DNA from: Actinobacillus sp. GY-402
GTDB lineage: Bacteria; Pseudomonadota; Gammaproteobacteria; Enterobacterales; Pasteurellaceae
Direction: 5' to 3'
DNA length: 64,000 bases
NCBI RefSeq assembly: GCF_014843355.1
Contig: NZ_CP062137.1
Coordinates: 496,001 to 560,000 of the forward strand
Position numbers and translations under genes: made by a program. This document shows, piece by piece, positions 47,706-56,760 of the stretch. Under the pieces are notes generated by a model. That model searched no databases. It worked only from the letters and a program-made list of their open reading frames with translations, and was not told the DNA's origin. Position 1 is the first letter of the stretch, and every line of letters begins with the position of its first letter.

Positions 47706-50054
47706 TCACCCCCGTTTTAACTCATTGTATTGCATTTCTGATACCTGTTCGCCGATAATGCGCCCATCTAATTCGATTGTTATTCGATTTTCGATTTTGT
47801 GTTCCTGAGCAGATACCGCACGTTTTAATCCATCGCTGATTGTATTACCAAAAGATCGGATATTCTGCGAAAGCGAATTTTTTAGAGCCTGTGATATCCG
47901 TTCTTGAGCCCCGGTCATATCGTTTATTTGTGTTTTCAGATTTTGCCCTTGGGACATTACGCTATTAATATTCGCTTGATTAATAGCAACCCTTGTTCGG
48001 TATTGATCTTCTGTTAATGTGCCGTTATCCAGACGAGTTCTGGCAATCTTATTAGATTGCTGTAATGCCGCAATTTGATAGCCGCCATGATAATTAATCG
48101 TCGGTGTCGTTTGGTTGGTTTTAGCGTACATTTGCGGAGTGTAGACATAGGTCTGTTTTGTATCACCATCTCGCTTCATACCGTTAACAAACGCATTTTT
48201 ATATGTCGCTAATCTTTCATCATTAGCGTCGGCTCCTGCTTTATATGTGTCATAACCTTCTGCGGCCAACATTAACCCAGTTACGGCAAGGCCGCCAAAT
48301 TTAGCTAAGCGACCGCCACCGATACTCTTGATTTTATCGCCCACACCAATAGCGCTGGCACCAACTCCACCCATTTTGCCTTTCAATCCGCCAAGCAATG
48401 CCAATGTACCGGCCGCACCAGCCGCCGCCGTACCAAGAGCGGCAATTGCGGTGGACGCGCCAACAAGCGCCGTGGTTAATTCTGGATATTTGTTGGCATA
48501 ATTTGTCAATGATTCACTGACATCACCTATTTTGTTACTTAACCCTTCAAGGCTTTTCATTTGAGCGAATTCTGCGGCGTTTTTAACGTCATCCACTTTA
48601 TAATCATTAGTCGCCTTAACCACTTGATGAGAGGTATTTACGGCGCCGGCGGAATTATCAACCTGCGTTCTCACTTCTTTGCCCAAATCTACATTATTGC
48701 GGATACCCAGCAACGCCATTAATGCTTGTCTGTCTGATATAATTTCGCCGATTGCCGTACCTTGAACTAGATCAGTCATTTGGTTGATTAACGCGGCACG
48801 TTCTGATGTTTTTGCGGTTTTCAATTTGGCCTGTAAAGCTTTATAGTTGTCATCATTTCCAATAACCTTATCCATGATAGACATAAATGCAGTTAAACTA
48901 TCTTGCCCGGCCGCTTTGTATCGCTCCATTGATTTAATGAAATCAATCCCGTGAGTTTTGCCGTCTTTACCTTTATATTCAAGCTTACTGAATCGCTCGT
49001 TTGTATCTTTAGATGAAATTTTTGCGAGCAAATTAACTAAATTATTACCTGCCTCGTCACTTGTACCGGCAGTAACTCGGGCTTGTTGGTTTGCCACAAG
49101 CAACGTACGCAATCCATCTAACCCATTGAGGCCGATAGACTTTCCGGCGGCCATTTGCTGCGGTAACCACCGCGCCATGTCCTTAAGTTCGAAATTACCG
49201 GCTTGTCCGGCCGCCACCGCCATATCAAGCACCTGCCCGATGTCTTCCTCTTTTATTCCAAATTGTTGCATAGATGAAATTGCGATTTTGGCAATATCTT
49301 CCGGGCTGGCACCGGTTGCAACACCCGCCTTCTGCAAGGTTGGCAAGAGATTCATGGCAATTTCGGTTTTAACCGCTCCGGATGCCAATAAAGTATCAAT
49401 AGTCGATAAAGCGTCTTCCTTCGTTCCGCCGCCGGCTTTAACCGATTTTTCGACCGCATCAAAGAGTTCTTTTTTTCCGCTTATTCGGCCTGTTGCGTCA
49501 CGGTCTGAGAAAGCTGTGTTTGACACCATCGCGAGTTGTCTGTCAAAAGTCATCTGTCTACGCACCGGTTCGCGGAGATACATTGCACCCGCTGTTACAC
49601 CAGCCGCAACGCCCGCAATACCACGCCCGATGTTCGCCATTTTTTGGCCGGCGGATAGTTTACTCATTTCGCCGTTTAAGGCTTTGATTTTTGCGGTCAT
49701 GGCCTCATGTGCCCGACTAAGTTCTCGCCCGGTCGCCATACCGGATGATTTTAATCGGGTATAAGCTTGCTGAGTGCGGGCAATTTCTTGTTGAATTGCT
49801 CGTTCGCTTCGCACACCAAGATCTTGTCTGGACGTCGCAGTAGTGCGTGCCATTTGTGAGATCTGACGATAATGCTGTTCTGTGATTTTTGTGGTTTTCT
49901 GGATTTCGCGCTGTTCTGTTTGTGCCGTTTTTTTAGCCTGTTGTTCAATGTCCTTTGATGACTTCTTAAGGTTTTCGGACATTGATTTAACGACTTTGCT
50001 TGCATAGTCTTTAGCGCGTAATTGCAACGCTAAATCTAGATTCGCTTTACTCAT
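47706..50054 (-). CDS. Tail tape measure protein (Mu gp42)
   Basis: 782 residues. Coiled-coil N-terminus (residues 15-140), then the TP901-type core (AYTRLKSSGMATGRELSRAHEAM, later DAVEKSVKAGGGTKEDALSTIDTLL, MQQFGIKEEDIGQVLDMAVAAGQ in blocks). Hydrophobic Ala/Gly-rich segments (about residues 535-600) are likely membrane-active. It sets tail length. It starts about 30 bases after a terminator hairpin that overlaps the end of the chaperone frame. Confidence 0.92.
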   Translation of the reverse strand: MSKANLDLALQLRAKDYASKVVKSMSENLKKSSKDIEQQAKKTAQTEQREIQKTTKITEQHYRQISQMARTTATSRQDLGVRSERAIQQEIARTQQAYTRLKSSGMATGRELSRAHEAMTAKIKALNGEMSKLSAGQKMANIGRGIAGVAAGVTAGAMYLREPVRRQMTFDRQLAMVSNTAFSDRDATGRISGKKELFDAVEKSVKAGGGTKEDALSTIDTLLASGAVKTEIAMNLLPTLQKAGVATGASPEDIAKIAISSMQQFGIKEEDIGQVLDMAVAAGQAGNFELKDMARWLPQQMAAGKSIGLNGLDGLRTLLVANQQARVTAGTSDEAGNNLVNLLAKISSKDTNERFSKLEYKGKDGKTHGIDFIKSMERYKAAGQDSLTAFMSIMDKVIGNDDNYKALQAKLKTAKTSERAALINQMTDLVQGTAIGEIISDRQALMALLGIRNNVDLGKEVRTQVDNSAGAVNTSHQVVKATNDYKVDDVKNAAEFAQMKSLEGLSNKIGDVSESLTNYANKYPELTTALVGASTAIAALGTAAAGAAGTLALLGGLKGKMGGVGASAIGVGDKIKSIGGGRLAKFGGLAVTGLMLAAEGYDTYKAGADANDERLATYKNAFVNGMKRDGDTKQTYVYTPQMYAKTNQTTPTINYHGGYQIAALQQSNKIARTRLDNGTLTEDQYRTRVAINQANINSVMSQGQNLKTQINDMTGAQERISQALKNSLSQNIRSFGNTISDGLKRAVSAQEHKIENRITIELDGRIIGEQVSEMQYNELKRG

Positions 50055-50087
50055 TTTTAAATCCTGTTTAAATCGCGATTAACTAAT

Positions 50088-50110
50088 AAAAAAGGGACCT
50101 ACGTCCCTTT
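50088..50110 (-). terminator. Terminator overlapping the end of the frameshifted chaperone gene
   Basis: On the minus strand AAAGGGAC-GTAG-GTCCCTTT is followed by TTTTTT; the stop codon TAG lies in the loop. Translation to the stop would disrupt the hairpin, so it may only act when the -1 frame is not translated. Confidence 0.7.
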
Positions 50111-50658
50111 CTTTCGACGCTTGATAATATAAGTCGTCGTATTATCTTCTTTATTAGGCTTAACACCCTGGCTTTCTAAGTAACTATTAATCCAACTTGC
50201 CACTTCGGAATGATTCATTTTCATTACGTCAGCCGGGCTGAATCCTATGCGACTAAGCAAAATCACACAAGCACGATAATTGGCATAAGCCTCTCGAATG
50301 CCGTATTTGCGCTTTTTTACTGGTCTGTGCTTTGGTTCGCCCCAGCGTCGATTTGCTTTTTTCGTAAATCGCCTAATAACCCCCAGGCAAGCACATAATC
50401 ATCCGGACTCAGATTGTCCAACAAAAACTGTGGTGTTAACACATCCCGGTTAATCCCGTCGATTTCGATTTGTTGCGATAAGAAACAGAGCTCGGCGAGC
50501 ATATTTTCCGCCCGATTGCGGTTGTCCTCATCGGGCAGATTAAGATCATCAATTAAATCTAACGCTTCGCACTCGCCGCCCAATGAAAGCAACTTGACGC
50601 TAAAATTATAATGCAGGACACCGTCGTGCATAACCCCCATTAAAAACCGTCCGCGCAT
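50099..50658 (-). CDS. Tail assembly chaperone with -1 frameshift extension (Mu gp41 region)
   Basis: The zero-frame protein runs from ATG 50658 (MRGRFLMGVMHDGVLHYNF; RBS GAGG) to the stop at 50317 and has 113 residues. At CGA AAA AAG the heptamer A-AAA-AAG (50356-50362) allows a -1 slip. The new frame continues without stop through KKRKYGIREAYANYR, LLSRIGFSPADVMKMNH, ASWINSYLESQ and ends KRRKKGT at 50099. The extension is clearly coding but has no start of its own. This arrangement between tube and tape measure is conserved in tailed phages, where the two products load the tape measure. Confidence 0.85.
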
Positions 50659-50660
50659 GA

Positions 50661-51032
50661 TTATTCCTCGATGCAATCCAGTGCAAATAATTTAACATCC
50701 TGCACTTCTTCGTTGTCCACGGTATATTTTTCGCCGACGGATTCCGTAAAACATCCCCGATAAGTCGTACGTTTATCATTTTGTCCTAACGGATATACCG
50801 TGACTTTGCCATCTTCAATGTTTTCCCAGTCGATGTTACCTTCCAATGGTACTGCGGCTGTAACGTTCAGCTCCCACAGCTGAATGCCCCGCGCAAAACC
50901 TTTAGCTTTACCGGTCGAATTCATGGTTTTAACCAATTTCCGACCTGTTGTCTTAGTTACGTTTAGATCCGTAATTTCAGTTTCAACGCCGTCCACTTCG
51001 AGGACGGCAGATCCTACATAAGCTTCTGCCAT
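50661..51032 (-). CDS. Tail tube protein (Mu gpM)
   Basis: 123 residues. The pattern GSAVLEVDGVETEITDLNV, GRKLVKTMNSTGKAKGFARG and the later ELNVTAAVPLEG is typical of the Mu-type tube family. It polymerises inside the sheath. It is 10 bases after the sheath gene and two bases before the chaperone start. Confidence 0.9.
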   Translation of the reverse strand: MAEAYVGSAVLEVDGVETEITDLNVTKTTGRKLVKTMNSTGKAKGFARGIQLWELNVTAAVPLEGNIDWENIEDGKVTVYPLGQNDKRTTYRGCFTESVGEKYTVDNEEVQDVKLFALDCIEE

Positions 51033-51042
51033 ATTTTATTTC

Positions 51043-52464
51043 CTATAAAATTAAGTCGATGCGGTTGCGGATGACATGCAGACCGTTAACAACGTCCGCC
51101 GGTATAGCAGTATCTAAACCGTTAACATCCACATTTGAGCGTTCAACGATTACATTACCTTTATTGGCATCAATATTTTCAAGTATGTCTGCTTTTTCTA
51201 GTCGATACAAAACATCTAGGATTTCCGACCGCACTTTTTGCGGTACATTATTACCTTTACGGCTAGTTAATTTTGACCGAGGGAAGCGCAAGGCAAGACG
51301 TTGTTCGATTGCTTTTGCCGTATAATCCATACTCCGGATAGAGGTTAAATCCAACCATGACGGGTCATCCGTATTTGTTGCATTTTTGGTATAAGTCGTA
51401 ATGGCACGCATAATTTGCACCCGATGATTAACCACCGTAATTGGTGTCAATCCATGAAAAAGGGCTTGGTTAGCTTCATTCCACGTTGGGGTTTGGGTTT
51501 CGGCTACTTCTGCAAGTCCTTTAATCTCAAGGGTATTAAGCGGGCGAGCCGGATCTTCTTCACCGGCAATTACCGCGCCATATCCGGCGGCAATTAATGC
51601 AACGCTATCGGTCGCACCTTTGTACCATCCTAAAGTTAAGCGTTCGTGATTAAGACCTTCGGTAAAGGTTGATCCAGCGGACATTGTTCCGTTATAACCT
51701 AATACACCTAAACCGCGTTTTTTTTCGACTGGCGATGACACGGTTTCCAGGTGTTCGCGTAATGCTTTGGCATTTTTGTTATCGTTGAACGCCGAGATAA
51801 TAATGTGATAGTGATTGCCGGCTATTGAGGCTAATGCGTCGGCCAAATCAGCATTGGTTTCACCGCCCGTAAATGCTTGTCCGGATAAGCTAATATCCGA
51901 GGCGGTATTTTTATATCCCAATGAAATTCCGTTGCCAATTTCGCCTTTGCATTTTGCGGTTAAGGTAATAATGCCGCCTTCGGCTGTAGCGGTTGCCACA
52001 CCGTCGCTTTCGGCATTGATGACCGCTGCTAATCGCACGGCTAAATTTTCGGCGGTTTCACCCGTTGCGACGGCGATTTGATAGTCAACATTAGCAATTG
52101 CCACCGTGATAACGCCTTGAGTGGTTGCCGTACCTACGATAGTGACAGATCCCACCGCCGCAATGCCGGCACTATGATCTTTAAGACCGATCACTGATAA
52201 TCGGATATAGGGATTATTTTTAATGGCAATGCGTGTCATCAAATGCGCCCAGCTACCATAGCCGAACGCTTCCGCCGATTCAAAATCAGAATATACGCGT
52301 AAAGGCGCTGTAAATTCCTGTGCGGATAGCGTAGTCATTGGCGCAATAATCAAAACCTCTTGTTCATTTGTCGGCAAAGAGGATACCGCCATCCGCGTGT
52401 TAAATTCCGAATAGACACCCGGGCGACGGATTGACGCGGGGATTTTTTCAAATTCGATAGTCAT
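51043..52464 (-). CDS. Contractile tail sheath protein (Mu gpL)
   Basis: 473 residues with the Mu sheath start (IEFEKIPASIRRPGVYSEF), LPTNEQEVLIIAP, an inserted beta-rich Thr/Ala domain (about residues 120-205), YGAVIAGEEDPARPLNTLEI and the C-terminal SRKGNNVPQKVRSEILDVL region. The insertion is of the kind seen in Mu L proteins. It overlaps the stop of the preceding small gene by one base (TAATG). Confidence 0.94.
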   Translation of the reverse strand: MTIEFEKIPASIRRPGVYSEFNTRMAVSSLPTNEQEVLIIAPMTTLSAQEFTAPLRVYSDFESAEAFGYGSWAHLMTRIAIKNNPYIRLSVIGLKDHSAGIAAVGSVTIVGTATTQGVITVAIANVDYQIAVATGETAENLAVRLAAVINAESDGVATATAEGGIITLTAKCKGEIGNGISLGYKNTASDISLSGQAFTGGETNADLADALASIAGNHYHIIISAFNDNKNAKALREHLETVSSPVEKKRGLGVLGYNGTMSAGSTFTEGLNHERLTLGWYKGATDSVALIAAGYGAVIAGEEDPARPLNTLEIKGLAEVAETQTPTWNEANQALFHGLTPITVVNHRVQIMRAITTYTKNATNTDDPSWLDLTSIRSMDYTAKAIEQRLALRFPRSKLTSRKGNNVPQKVRSEILDVLYRLEKADILENIDANKGNVIVERSNVDVNGLDTAIPADVVNGLHVIRNRIDLIL

Positions 52465-52634
52465 TATTTATCTTCCTTTTTTGAACGAGTTTCGATTACT
52501 TTAATCAAATCACCGTCAGCAATGCGGCGTCGATAATAGGTAGTATCCGGCACATCGACCACCGTTTGTTCGATGTGCGCATAAGGGCGATCTTCGTAGG
52601 GAACTTTAACCCCGGGCGTTGCTTTTACTTTCAT
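52464..52634 (-). CDS. Small phage protein, Mu gp38-like (DUF2635)
   Basis: 56 residues, start MKVKATPGVKVPYEDRP, middle VVDVPDTTYYRRRIADGDL, end SKKEDK. A short conserved protein immediately before the sheath gene in Mu-like phages; function unknown, probably head-tail joining or tail-start. Its ATG overlaps the end of the gp37 gene, and its TAA overlaps the sheath ATG. Confidence 0.85.
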   Translation of the reverse strand: MKVKATPGVKVPYEDRPYAHIEQTVVDVPDTTYYRRRIADGDLIKVIETRSKKEDK

Positions 52635-53272
52635 TGTTTTTCCTCTAAATTAACGGATAATCCGATTTCTGCCGCGCTGGATGGGTCATAGATTCGACCT
52701 TTAATGCGCTCAATATACACAGGCTCTGACGTTTCACCTTCGTATTCGTTAAAAATATAATCCGGTGATGATTTATCATCGGTTTTTTCCGGGTATATAC
52801 CGTCTTCTAACGGCGGTAAGTCGTCAAATACGGCATGGTATTCTATGCTGTAGGCGGTTAACCGACCGGCTTTGACTTTGGCGTGATTAAGTACCGTACG
52901 TACCTTAACCGGCAATAGAGGTTTGGCTAATCCCCCCAATGTCTGAGAGTCAAGCAATCGGCGCACAGCAATGATAAGTTGATTCGCGCCTATCTCTCGT
53001 TTATCCATGCCGCCTTGCCGACCTGCTACCGCACTACGCAATGAGTTAACTGCAACCAACACCACAAATGTGGCGGTAGACTGGTGGCGCTTCGCGCTTG
53101 TTCCCATACGCTCGACGTTTGCCCCGCCGAAACTCACTAATACCCAAGGCAGTCGTGCCGTACCAAGGTTTTCATCGTCGAGTTCACCACTATAGGTTTT
53201 AACCGTATTACACAAGTTGCCCAGCCCACGCGCCAGACGGTCAACCATTGCGTTTTCAATCTTTGTTATCAC
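52631..53272 (-). CDS. Mu gp37-like protein (DUF1834)
   Basis: About 213 residues if it starts at the GTG 53272 (VITKIENAMVDRLARG), which lies inside the end of gp36 in another frame. An ATG at 53248 or the long frame from 53356 are alternatives; family members start near IEN. Conserved blocks are LPWVLVSFGGANVER and RLTAYSIEYHAVFDDLPP. It probably acts at the head-tail junction. Confidence 0.78.
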   Translation of the reverse strand: MITKIENAMVDRLARGLGNLCNTVKTYSGELDDENLGTARLPWVLVSFGGANVERMGTSAKRHQSTATFVVLVAVNSLRSAVAGRQGGMDKREIGANQLIIAVRRLLDSQTLGGLAKPLLPVKVRTVLNHAKVKAGRLTAYSIEYHAVFDDLPPLEDGIYPEKTDDKSSPDYIFNEYEGETSEPVYIERIKGRIYDPSSAAEIGLSVNLEEKQ

Positions 53273-53687
53273 GCCCAAATATCCGATTATTTCCGTTGAA
53301 AAATTGTACTGCGCTGTCTGCTGTGGTTTCGCCTGTATCGTCATTTTCCGCATCAATACCGAGCGAAATTTTACCGGTGGCTAAAGATTCCAACTCTTTA
53401 AGGCTTAATTTATACCGTTCGATTATTTCGTCTGTAATGGTGACATCCGACATACTGCACAGACGATAACGCGTTAAATCGCAACAAATGCGGGTGAGAT
53501 TTTGCGGTACGGTGGCAAGCGGTAATTTGTAGCGTGCGCTCAAATAACCGTCAATCTGCGAGCTACTGTCCGATAAAGCGATGTCCAGTACCTCATAATT
53601 AATCTCACCTGTGCCGTCTCGGTCGGTTAATTGCAGGGTTTGCACCTCACCGATTCGATATACAAAATCACGACTTTGCGCGTACAT
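53256..53687 (-). CDS. Mu gp36-like protein (DUF1320)
   Basis: 143 residues, likely a head-completion/adaptor protein. Pattern SSSQIDGYLSARYKLPLATVPQNL, TRICCDLTRYRLC and the helical C-terminal KLSLKELESLATGKI match the family (in blocks). Overlaps gp37 by 17 bases; 3 bases separate it from gp35. Confidence 0.88.
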   Translation of the reverse strand: MYAQSRDFVYRIGEVQTLQLTDRDGTGEINYEVLDIALSDSSSQIDGYLSARYKLPLATVPQNLTRICCDLTRYRLCSMSDVTITDEIIERYKLSLKELESLATGKISLGIDAENDDTGETTADSAVQFFNGNNRIFGRDNKD

Positions 53688-53690
53688 ATA

Positions 53691-54035
53691 TTATTCTTCC
53701 GTCGAAAATACTGTGTCTAACCACGGGTCATCCATCAAGGCATGCAAACGATCTTCGCTTAATGCGTTGATGTCGATTTCTACCGGCTCGATTTTATTAA
53801 AACGATAGCCGATGCGACCGTAGCTGTCATGCGGATGATTTGCGCGTAAAGTTACAAATACGCTTTTCGCAACAAAGCCATTTTCGTGTGGAGTTTCTTT
53901 GTTTTTTTCATCGTCGACCGGCGGTGTTTCATCTTTCATAGGCGGATTACTTACTGCGTCATTCACGAAATCTTCGGATTTAGCCGATGATGTTGTTTTA
54001 TTTTCGGTTTTATTTTCGGTTTTCTTTTTAGCCAT
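53691..54035 (-). CDS. Mu gp35-like protein
   Basis: 114 residues. The N-terminal half is low-complexity and charged (KKKTENKTENKT repeats, Asp/Glu/Pro-rich). The C-terminal half, RIGYRFNKIEPVEIDINALS and LHALMDDPWLDTV, resembles the conserved part of the Mu-like gp35 group. Function unknown; it lies between major head and gp36. 61 bases separate it from the head gene. Confidence 0.75.
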   Translation of the reverse strand: MAKKKTENKTENKTTSSAKSEDFVNDAVSNPPMKDETPPVDDEKNKETPHENGFVAKSVFVTLRANHPHDSYGRIGYRFNKIEPVEIDINALSEDRLHALMDDPWLDTVFSTEE

Positions 54036-54096
54036 GATTTGAATCCTCTAAAAATCCCCGCGCGGCGCTACAGTCGCGTTGCGGGGAAGTGGCACC

Positions 54097-55014
54097 TTAA
54101 CTGATATAAGGCGACGCTAAAACATCCAATTCATTTTCAAGGATGTTTGTCGTACCGTTAACAATTTTCGTCTTAAAGAGCTCTTTCGCGGCGTTTTCCA
54201 AAGATACCGGCACCAAAATCAGGTTAGGACGGATATTGATAGCTTTATTGCCGTTAGCTTTTAAGCCTTTCATTTTTTCAATGATTTTCGTCACGTTTGC
54301 TTTGGTTAACGCCGTTTTTTCCACGCGATGGATGTATTGCCAGAAACCAAAACCCGCCGCACCACGCGCTTTCGCGCCCCACAAATATTCATTTTCCATA
54401 AATACATGGTCGGATTTATTTGCATCAAACTGCGGGATAATTTCCGGTGCCTGGCGTTTTTGCCAGATTAACGGTTTAACCACGGAATGGACATCTAAAA
54501 TATAGAATGTCGGTGCGTCGTCATCCGTACCCACGGTTAAATTGCTTTGCGTAGTTTGCGTGCCGGAGCCGTCCACTTCAGAAAATAAAGGATGGTCGGT
54601 GTCGAAAAAGTTTTGACCGTCATAACAAATGGTTGATTTGCCTTTTTCCAACAAGCCGAACACTTCTTCATCAGGTAATTGCGCGGCGGATTCACCGGCT
54701 AATTGCACCATAGGACGATATAAGCCGACTTGATCGTCGTCGATATCGTCGGCGGAAATACCCACCGTGGATTCAAAGGTTTTATTGGTAATACTGGTGC
54801 CTTGCGCTTCCATGTTTTTCACTTGACGGCTACCAATCCATTCACGCATTTTAGGGAACTTACCTAAAAAACCGTAAGTATTGGTTTTAGTGGTAGACGG
54901 AATTTCCATCGCCACTTTCTGCCATTGGGGTTCGTAGGACTGCAAGCCAGCCTGAAATTCTTTGCGGAACTGTTCCGTAATAGCGTTTAACACCGCCGGT
55001 ACTTTAAGTGACAT
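54097..55014 (-). CDS. Major head subunit (Mu gpT)
   Basis: 305 residues of the Mu T family: ITEQFRKEFQAGLQSYEP, YGFLGKFPKMREWIGSRQ, FESTVGISADDIDDDQVG and DTDHPLFSEVDGSG. The capsid building block. Its start overlaps the stop of the protease gene (one base). There is no obvious delta domain, so the separate I product may supply scaffolding. Confidence 0.94.
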   Translation of the reverse strand: MSLKVPAVLNAITEQFRKEFQAGLQSYEPQWQKVAMEIPSTTKTNTYGFLGKFPKMREWIGSRQVKNMEAQGTSITNKTFESTVGISADDIDDDQVGLYRPMVQLAGESAAQLPDEEVFGLLEKGKSTICYDGQNFFDTDHPLFSEVDGSGTQTTQSNLTVGTDDDAPTFYILDVHSVVKPLIWQKRQAPEIIPQFDANKSDHVFMENEYLWGAKARGAAGFGFWQYIHRVEKTALTKANVTKIIEKMKGLKANGNKAINIRPNLILVPVSLENAAKELFKTKIVNGTTNILENELDVLASPYIS

Positions 55015-56060
55015 TATTTCGTCTCCTTATGGGTTTTGATAAATTCTTCTTCGGTCATGCCAAGCATTTTCGCCGCACGTTTTTCTTCGGCGGTTAATGC
55101 CGCCACATTCTGTTTGTTAGGATCATCTGTCGCCTGATGACCACCCGCCAACGCCTGAATCGGAGTGGCTTTATCCAAATAGCCGGTTAATGCTTCAATG
55201 CTCAGGCTTTCAGCCCAATCTTTTAATGCCGGCGCAAGTTTTCCTTGCGACAAGGCCGCTTCAATCAGTGCATCTTTTTTATCTTTATTGATGCCGTTTT
55301 TAAGCGCATTAAACTCAGCTTGTAAAGCCGCCACCTGTTCTACTGGCACAAACTTGGCGGGATCAGGTTTGCCGACCTGGGCGGTTAACGCGGCGATGGA
55401 TTGTTCCTTTTGGGTTAATTCCCCGTACACGTCCAGCAAACCAATTTTGCTGTCACCTTTAGCCGCCGAAAGTGCGGTTACTTTTTCTTTGATTTCCGTT
55501 TCTGTTGCTGTTGCTTCCAAGGCAAGTAGCGCACACAAAGCGGCGTGCAGTTCTTTATCCATTACAGGATCCTCTTGTTGATTCAAAAATTGCGCGCTGG
55601 CGGCAACTATAGCCTCTTCCATTCCATCTAAAGCGGGATTGTTAGTAAGCGCCGCGTGAAAGATTTTGCGCACATAACCGTCGCGGTCGTACGCAAATAC
55701 TGCTGAAATATAGCGATACTCGCCGTTTTTAATGTATTCCGCGGCTTTATCCGTCCAGCGCACGTCTGCAAAAACCCCTTGCGGATTAAAATATAGGTAT
55801 TCCATCCAACCGGCGCTCGGGGCTTCTTTACCGTTTTCTTTTGAGTTTAAGATTTGATGTTCGTAGTCTATTGGTAAGGGGTTAGCCTGACTATTGGCGA
55901 GTGCCACTATGTCAGCGCCGTTTGTATCGGTTACATACCATGCCTCCACGTCGGTCGGTCTGCCGTCAACCGCGCGGAATCTGCCATACGGCAAAAGCTG
56001 GATGCGTCCATATTTTGCCTTGTTGAGTTCAAAGGCGCAGGCGGCGAGAGTAAGTTTCAT
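55014..56060 (-). CDS. Prohead protease and scaffold (Mu gpI)
   Basis: 348 residues. The N-terminal protease domain has IQLLPYGRFRAVDGRP, LPIDYEHQILNSKENGKEAPSAGW in parts (the His in YEHQ is a likely active-site residue) and YISAVFAYDRDG. The C-terminal half (after about residue 165) is helical and Lys/Glu-rich, as expected of a scaffold (the Z part in Mu). It is the first gene after a 266-base gap that contains a terminator and phased A/T tracts. Confidence 0.92.
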   Translation of the reverse strand: MKLTLAACAFELNKAKYGRIQLLPYGRFRAVDGRPTDVEAWYVTDTNGADIVALANSQANPLPIDYEHQILNSKENGKEAPSAGWMEYLYFNPQGVFADVRWTDKAAEYIKNGEYRYISAVFAYDRDGYVRKIFHAALTNNPALDGMEEAIVAASAQFLNQQEDPVMDKELHAALCALLALEATATETEIKEKVTALSAAKGDSKIGLLDVYGELTQKEQSIAALTAQVGKPDPAKFVPVEQVAALQAEFNALKNGINKDKKDALIEAALSQGKLAPALKDWAESLSIEALTGYLDKATPIQALAGGHQATDDPNKQNVAALTAEEKRAAKMLGMTEEEFIKTHKETK

Positions 56061-56326
56061 TCTGTTTATCCTTAAAATAAATCTTAGGACTGCAGAATAA
56101 ACAAAACGGGGAAGTAAAAAGAGGTGAGTGCTTTCAGCGGGAAAAATTTATGAAAATTAATGAGAGATAAAAATAGGCGTCTTGCACGCCTAAAATTACT
56201 TTAACATAGTTTTACTAACTAAACCAATTTTAAAACCGTTTTAAACGCATTTAAATCGTTTTAAAAAAAATTAATCAATAAATCATGCATTAAACAAGCT
56301 AAACGCATTAACGCGCGATTTAGAGG
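56061..56326. other. G-I intergenic region, candidate strong gyrase site
   Basis: The largest gap in the late region. It contains a terminator (56174-56192) and TTTTAAA-type tracts at 56228-56234, 56239-56245, 56250-56255 and 56259-56265, about 10-11 bp apart, which should bend the DNA. In Mu the strong gyrase site that centres prophage supercoiling lies between genes G and I, the same place. Identity is inferred from synteny; no reading frame is visible. Confidence 0.5.
56174..56192 (-). terminator. Terminator after gene G
   Basis: Stem TAGGCGT/ACGCCTA with a 5-base loop, followed on the minus strand by TTTTTATC. It separates F-G from I-T. Confidence 0.7.
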
Positions 56327-56740
56327 CTATTTTATCAGTTCTCTAAAATAGTCCTGCACATCTTCAAGCATGTCGTTCATATCTTCGTCGGTTAATTGTA
56401 AAAACGGGCGCGCCGAAATCTCGGTTGTTTTTCCGCGTCCGGCTTTGCCGCCAAATTGATGTATTGCGGCGTAAGCCACATTAGTACCGACTACCGCGCT
56501 GTCGTTATCATAATAACTGGTAATACTGCCCATTAAATTTTCGGAGTCTACGAGCGGCATGCCCTCACGGTATTTTAACCCCTTCCAGGCGGGCCGGCCG
56601 CCGACATGGAAGTTCTGCAATACCGCGGATTCCATGGTACCTGCGAGACTCCGCATAAGCGGCGTGCGGTTTTTGGTCTTATTCGTTATTTGATTAAGTA
56701 ATGCAATAATATCCGAATTATTGATTTCAATTTCAATCAA
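56327..56740 (-). CDS. Virion morphogenesis protein (Mu gpG)
   Basis: 137 residues of the phage virion morphogenesis family: NRTPLMRSLAGTMESAVLQNF, GGRPAWKGLKYREGMPL, TSYYDNDSAVVGTNVAYAAIHQFGG (in blocks), RPFLQLTDEDMNDM. It acts in tail or head completion. An unusual structured stretch separates it from F. Confidence 0.9.
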   Translation of the reverse strand: MIEIEINNSDIIALLNQITNKTKNRTPLMRSLAGTMESAVLQNFHVGGRPAWKGLKYREGMPLVDSENLMGSITSYYDNDSAVVGTNVAYAAIHQFGGKAGRGKTTEISARPFLQLTDEDMNDMLEDVQDYFRELIK

Positions 56741-56760
56741 GTGTATAGTCTCCTAAAAGG

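Noticed and set aside
48958..49764. Long plus-strand frame (268 residues) opposite the tape-measure gene
   Set aside because: Antisense shadow of a conserved gene, Ser/Ala/Pro-rich, with no context for a plus-strand gene in the prophage.
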